A stretch of DNA of 6,246 bases from Desulfobacteraceae bacterium (GTDB taxonomy: Bacteria > Desulfobacterota > DSM-4660 > Desulfatiglandales > Desulfatiglandaceae), in assembly GCA_030597505.1 (NCBI GenBank), contig JAUVRS010000169.1:1-6246 (forward strand). The letters are read 5' to 3'. The notes below the pieces were generated by a model that saw only the letters and a list, made by a program, of their open reading frames with translations, did not search any database and was not told the DNA's origin. Shown in pieces: positions 5,476 to 6,246 of the stretch (within the stretch, counting starts at the first letter, position 1; the number at the start of each line of letters is the position of its first letter). Both the position numbers and the translations under genes were made by a program.

Positions 5476-6246
5476 TTACCTTTTAGGCTGCTCCGGTTTA
5501 CGGTGTACGGAAAAGGGCAAGGGCGTATCTTTCTTTATGGACGCATCGAGAAAACCGACCAGTTCTTTGAGGGGCGTATTTTTGTGATGATGACAGCTGC
5601 TACAGGAATTTGGCACCTTATCCACGCCACCCGCCTTCAAGCTCGCCTCCGGGGACATGATGTTGAATGTATGGCGAAGCGACGTCCCGGGTTCGGTGCT
5701 CAGGTTTACTCTGGGCATGTGACAGCCCACACAATTGGAAAATGAGTGGATGGAATGGGCATATTTGTTGGTGTTTCCGGTGTGACAACTCAAACACTGT
5801 CCGGATCCGGCCCCCATGGTCTGGAATTGAGTCGGAGGTAAGCCTAATTGATGGACATAGTGACACGACGTACAGGAGACTCCTTTTTGGGCGTGTACAG
5901 ACTTCCGCCAGTCATTATATTGCTGATGATGGTCTTCAACGACGGGGTCGAAGTTCGCCTGATTGGGATCATCATTAACTTGTGCATGAGGCTTTAGATA
6001 AGGCCCCAAAGCCTTACCTGGCAGGTAGTCCACCGGCCATTCAACCTCTACGTTTTTGATGGCTATGCCGCTGCTGTGGCACGAACCACAGATCTGAGTC
6101 CTTATGCCCGCAGAGAGTTTGGACGGGTTGACAATGGTCATTCGTTTGTCAAAAATAGCGGTCTTGGGCAGGGCCACGTGGTGGGAGGCGGGACCGTGAC
6201 AAGACTCACACCCGACTGCCGGTTCAGAAAAACTGCCTTTCTCTAG
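5476..6246 (-). CDS. Octaheme-type c cytochrome, 5' end cut by the right edge (module 2)
   Basis: The frame is open to the window edge, giving 256 visible residues. A GTG at 6177 is internal and not the true start, because the conserved VGCESCHGP heme site lies just upstream of it in frame. Six CXXCH sites are visible: CESCH, CGSCH, CTSCH, CLSCH, CVGCH and CSSCH. They match sites 3 to 8 of the module 1 octaheme protein. By that alignment about 175 residues, including two heme sites and the signal peptide, lie outside the window. Shared blocks include VALPKTAIFDKR, HHQQY, SCHYVHQLG, PPTQFQT and AHSIHSF, and both proteins end near VHR(K/R)P. It should be a periplasmic or outer-membrane electron carrier feeding or draining the triheme protein. 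Whether it is also a lipoprotein cannot be seen. The stop lies 13 bases before the triheme start. Confidence 0.88.
   Translation of the reverse strand, partial: LEKGSFSEPAVGCESCHGPASHHVALPKTAIFDKRMTIVNPSKLSAGIRTQICGSCHSSGIAIKNVEVEWPVDYLPGKALGPYLKPHAQVNDDPNQANFDPVVEDHHQQYNDWRKSVHAQKGVSCTSCHYVHQLGLPPTQFQTMGAGSGQCLSCHTGNTNKYAHSIHSFSNCVGCHMPRVNLSTEPGTSLRHTFNIMSPEASLKAGGVDKVPNSCSSCHHHKNTPLKELVGFLDASIKKDTPLPFSVHRKPEQPKR

Noticed and set aside
5476..6177. Complete 233-residue cytochrome starting at a GTG at 6177
   Set aside because: The frame continues to the window edge and encodes a conserved CESCH heme site upstream, so this is the 3' part of a longer gene.

Overview
The window looks like a piece of an anaerobic, respiratory Gram-negative bacterium, most plausibly a sulfate- or metal-reducing member of the Desulfobacterota. 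This is an inference from the density of multiheme c-type cytochromes and the cytochrome b type. There is no rRNA or marker gene to fix the lineage. Every supported gene is on the minus strand, so transcription runs from position 6246 towards 1.

The main content is a three-gene respiratory module present twice in tandem in the same order. Each copy has (i) a large octaheme-type c cytochrome, (ii) a triheme c cytochrome with a signal peptide and one C-terminal membrane helix, and (iii) a five-helix cytochrome b. Module 2, transcribed first, occupies 6246 to 3773; its octaheme gene is cut by the right edge, so only six heme sites are visible. Module 1 occupies 3551 to 723 and is complete, with an octaheme lipoprotein, the triheme protein and the cytochrome b. 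In both modules the cytochrome b start codon lies inside the 3' end of the triheme gene. The products align across modules but are clearly diverged, so the duplication is not recent.

No molybdopterin, hydrogenase or iron-sulfur subunit is encoded in the modules. The simplest reading is an electron-transfer device: the cytochrome b exchanges electrons with the quinone pool, the triheme anchor passes them across the periplasmic face, and the octaheme protein passes them to (or takes them from) further cytochromes. It would be comparable in concept to the Cbc-type complexes of Geobacter. Direction and partner are not visible.

The two copies differ in interesting ways. The triheme protein of module 2 has its C-terminal tail expanded into three tandem 27-residue units, where module 1 has one, and carries a GC-rich patch that does not match its paralogue. 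Between the modules (3552-3772, 221 bases) is a nested palindromic element of about 145 bases with a strong GC-rich hairpin.

Left of module 1, 566-722 holds a good intrinsic terminator (647-683) closing the cytochrome cluster. After it come a small four-helix membrane protein of unknown function (62-514) and, overlapping its end, the first 24 codons of another gene cut by the left edge. No tRNA, rRNA, CRISPR array, insertion sequence or regulator gene was seen.
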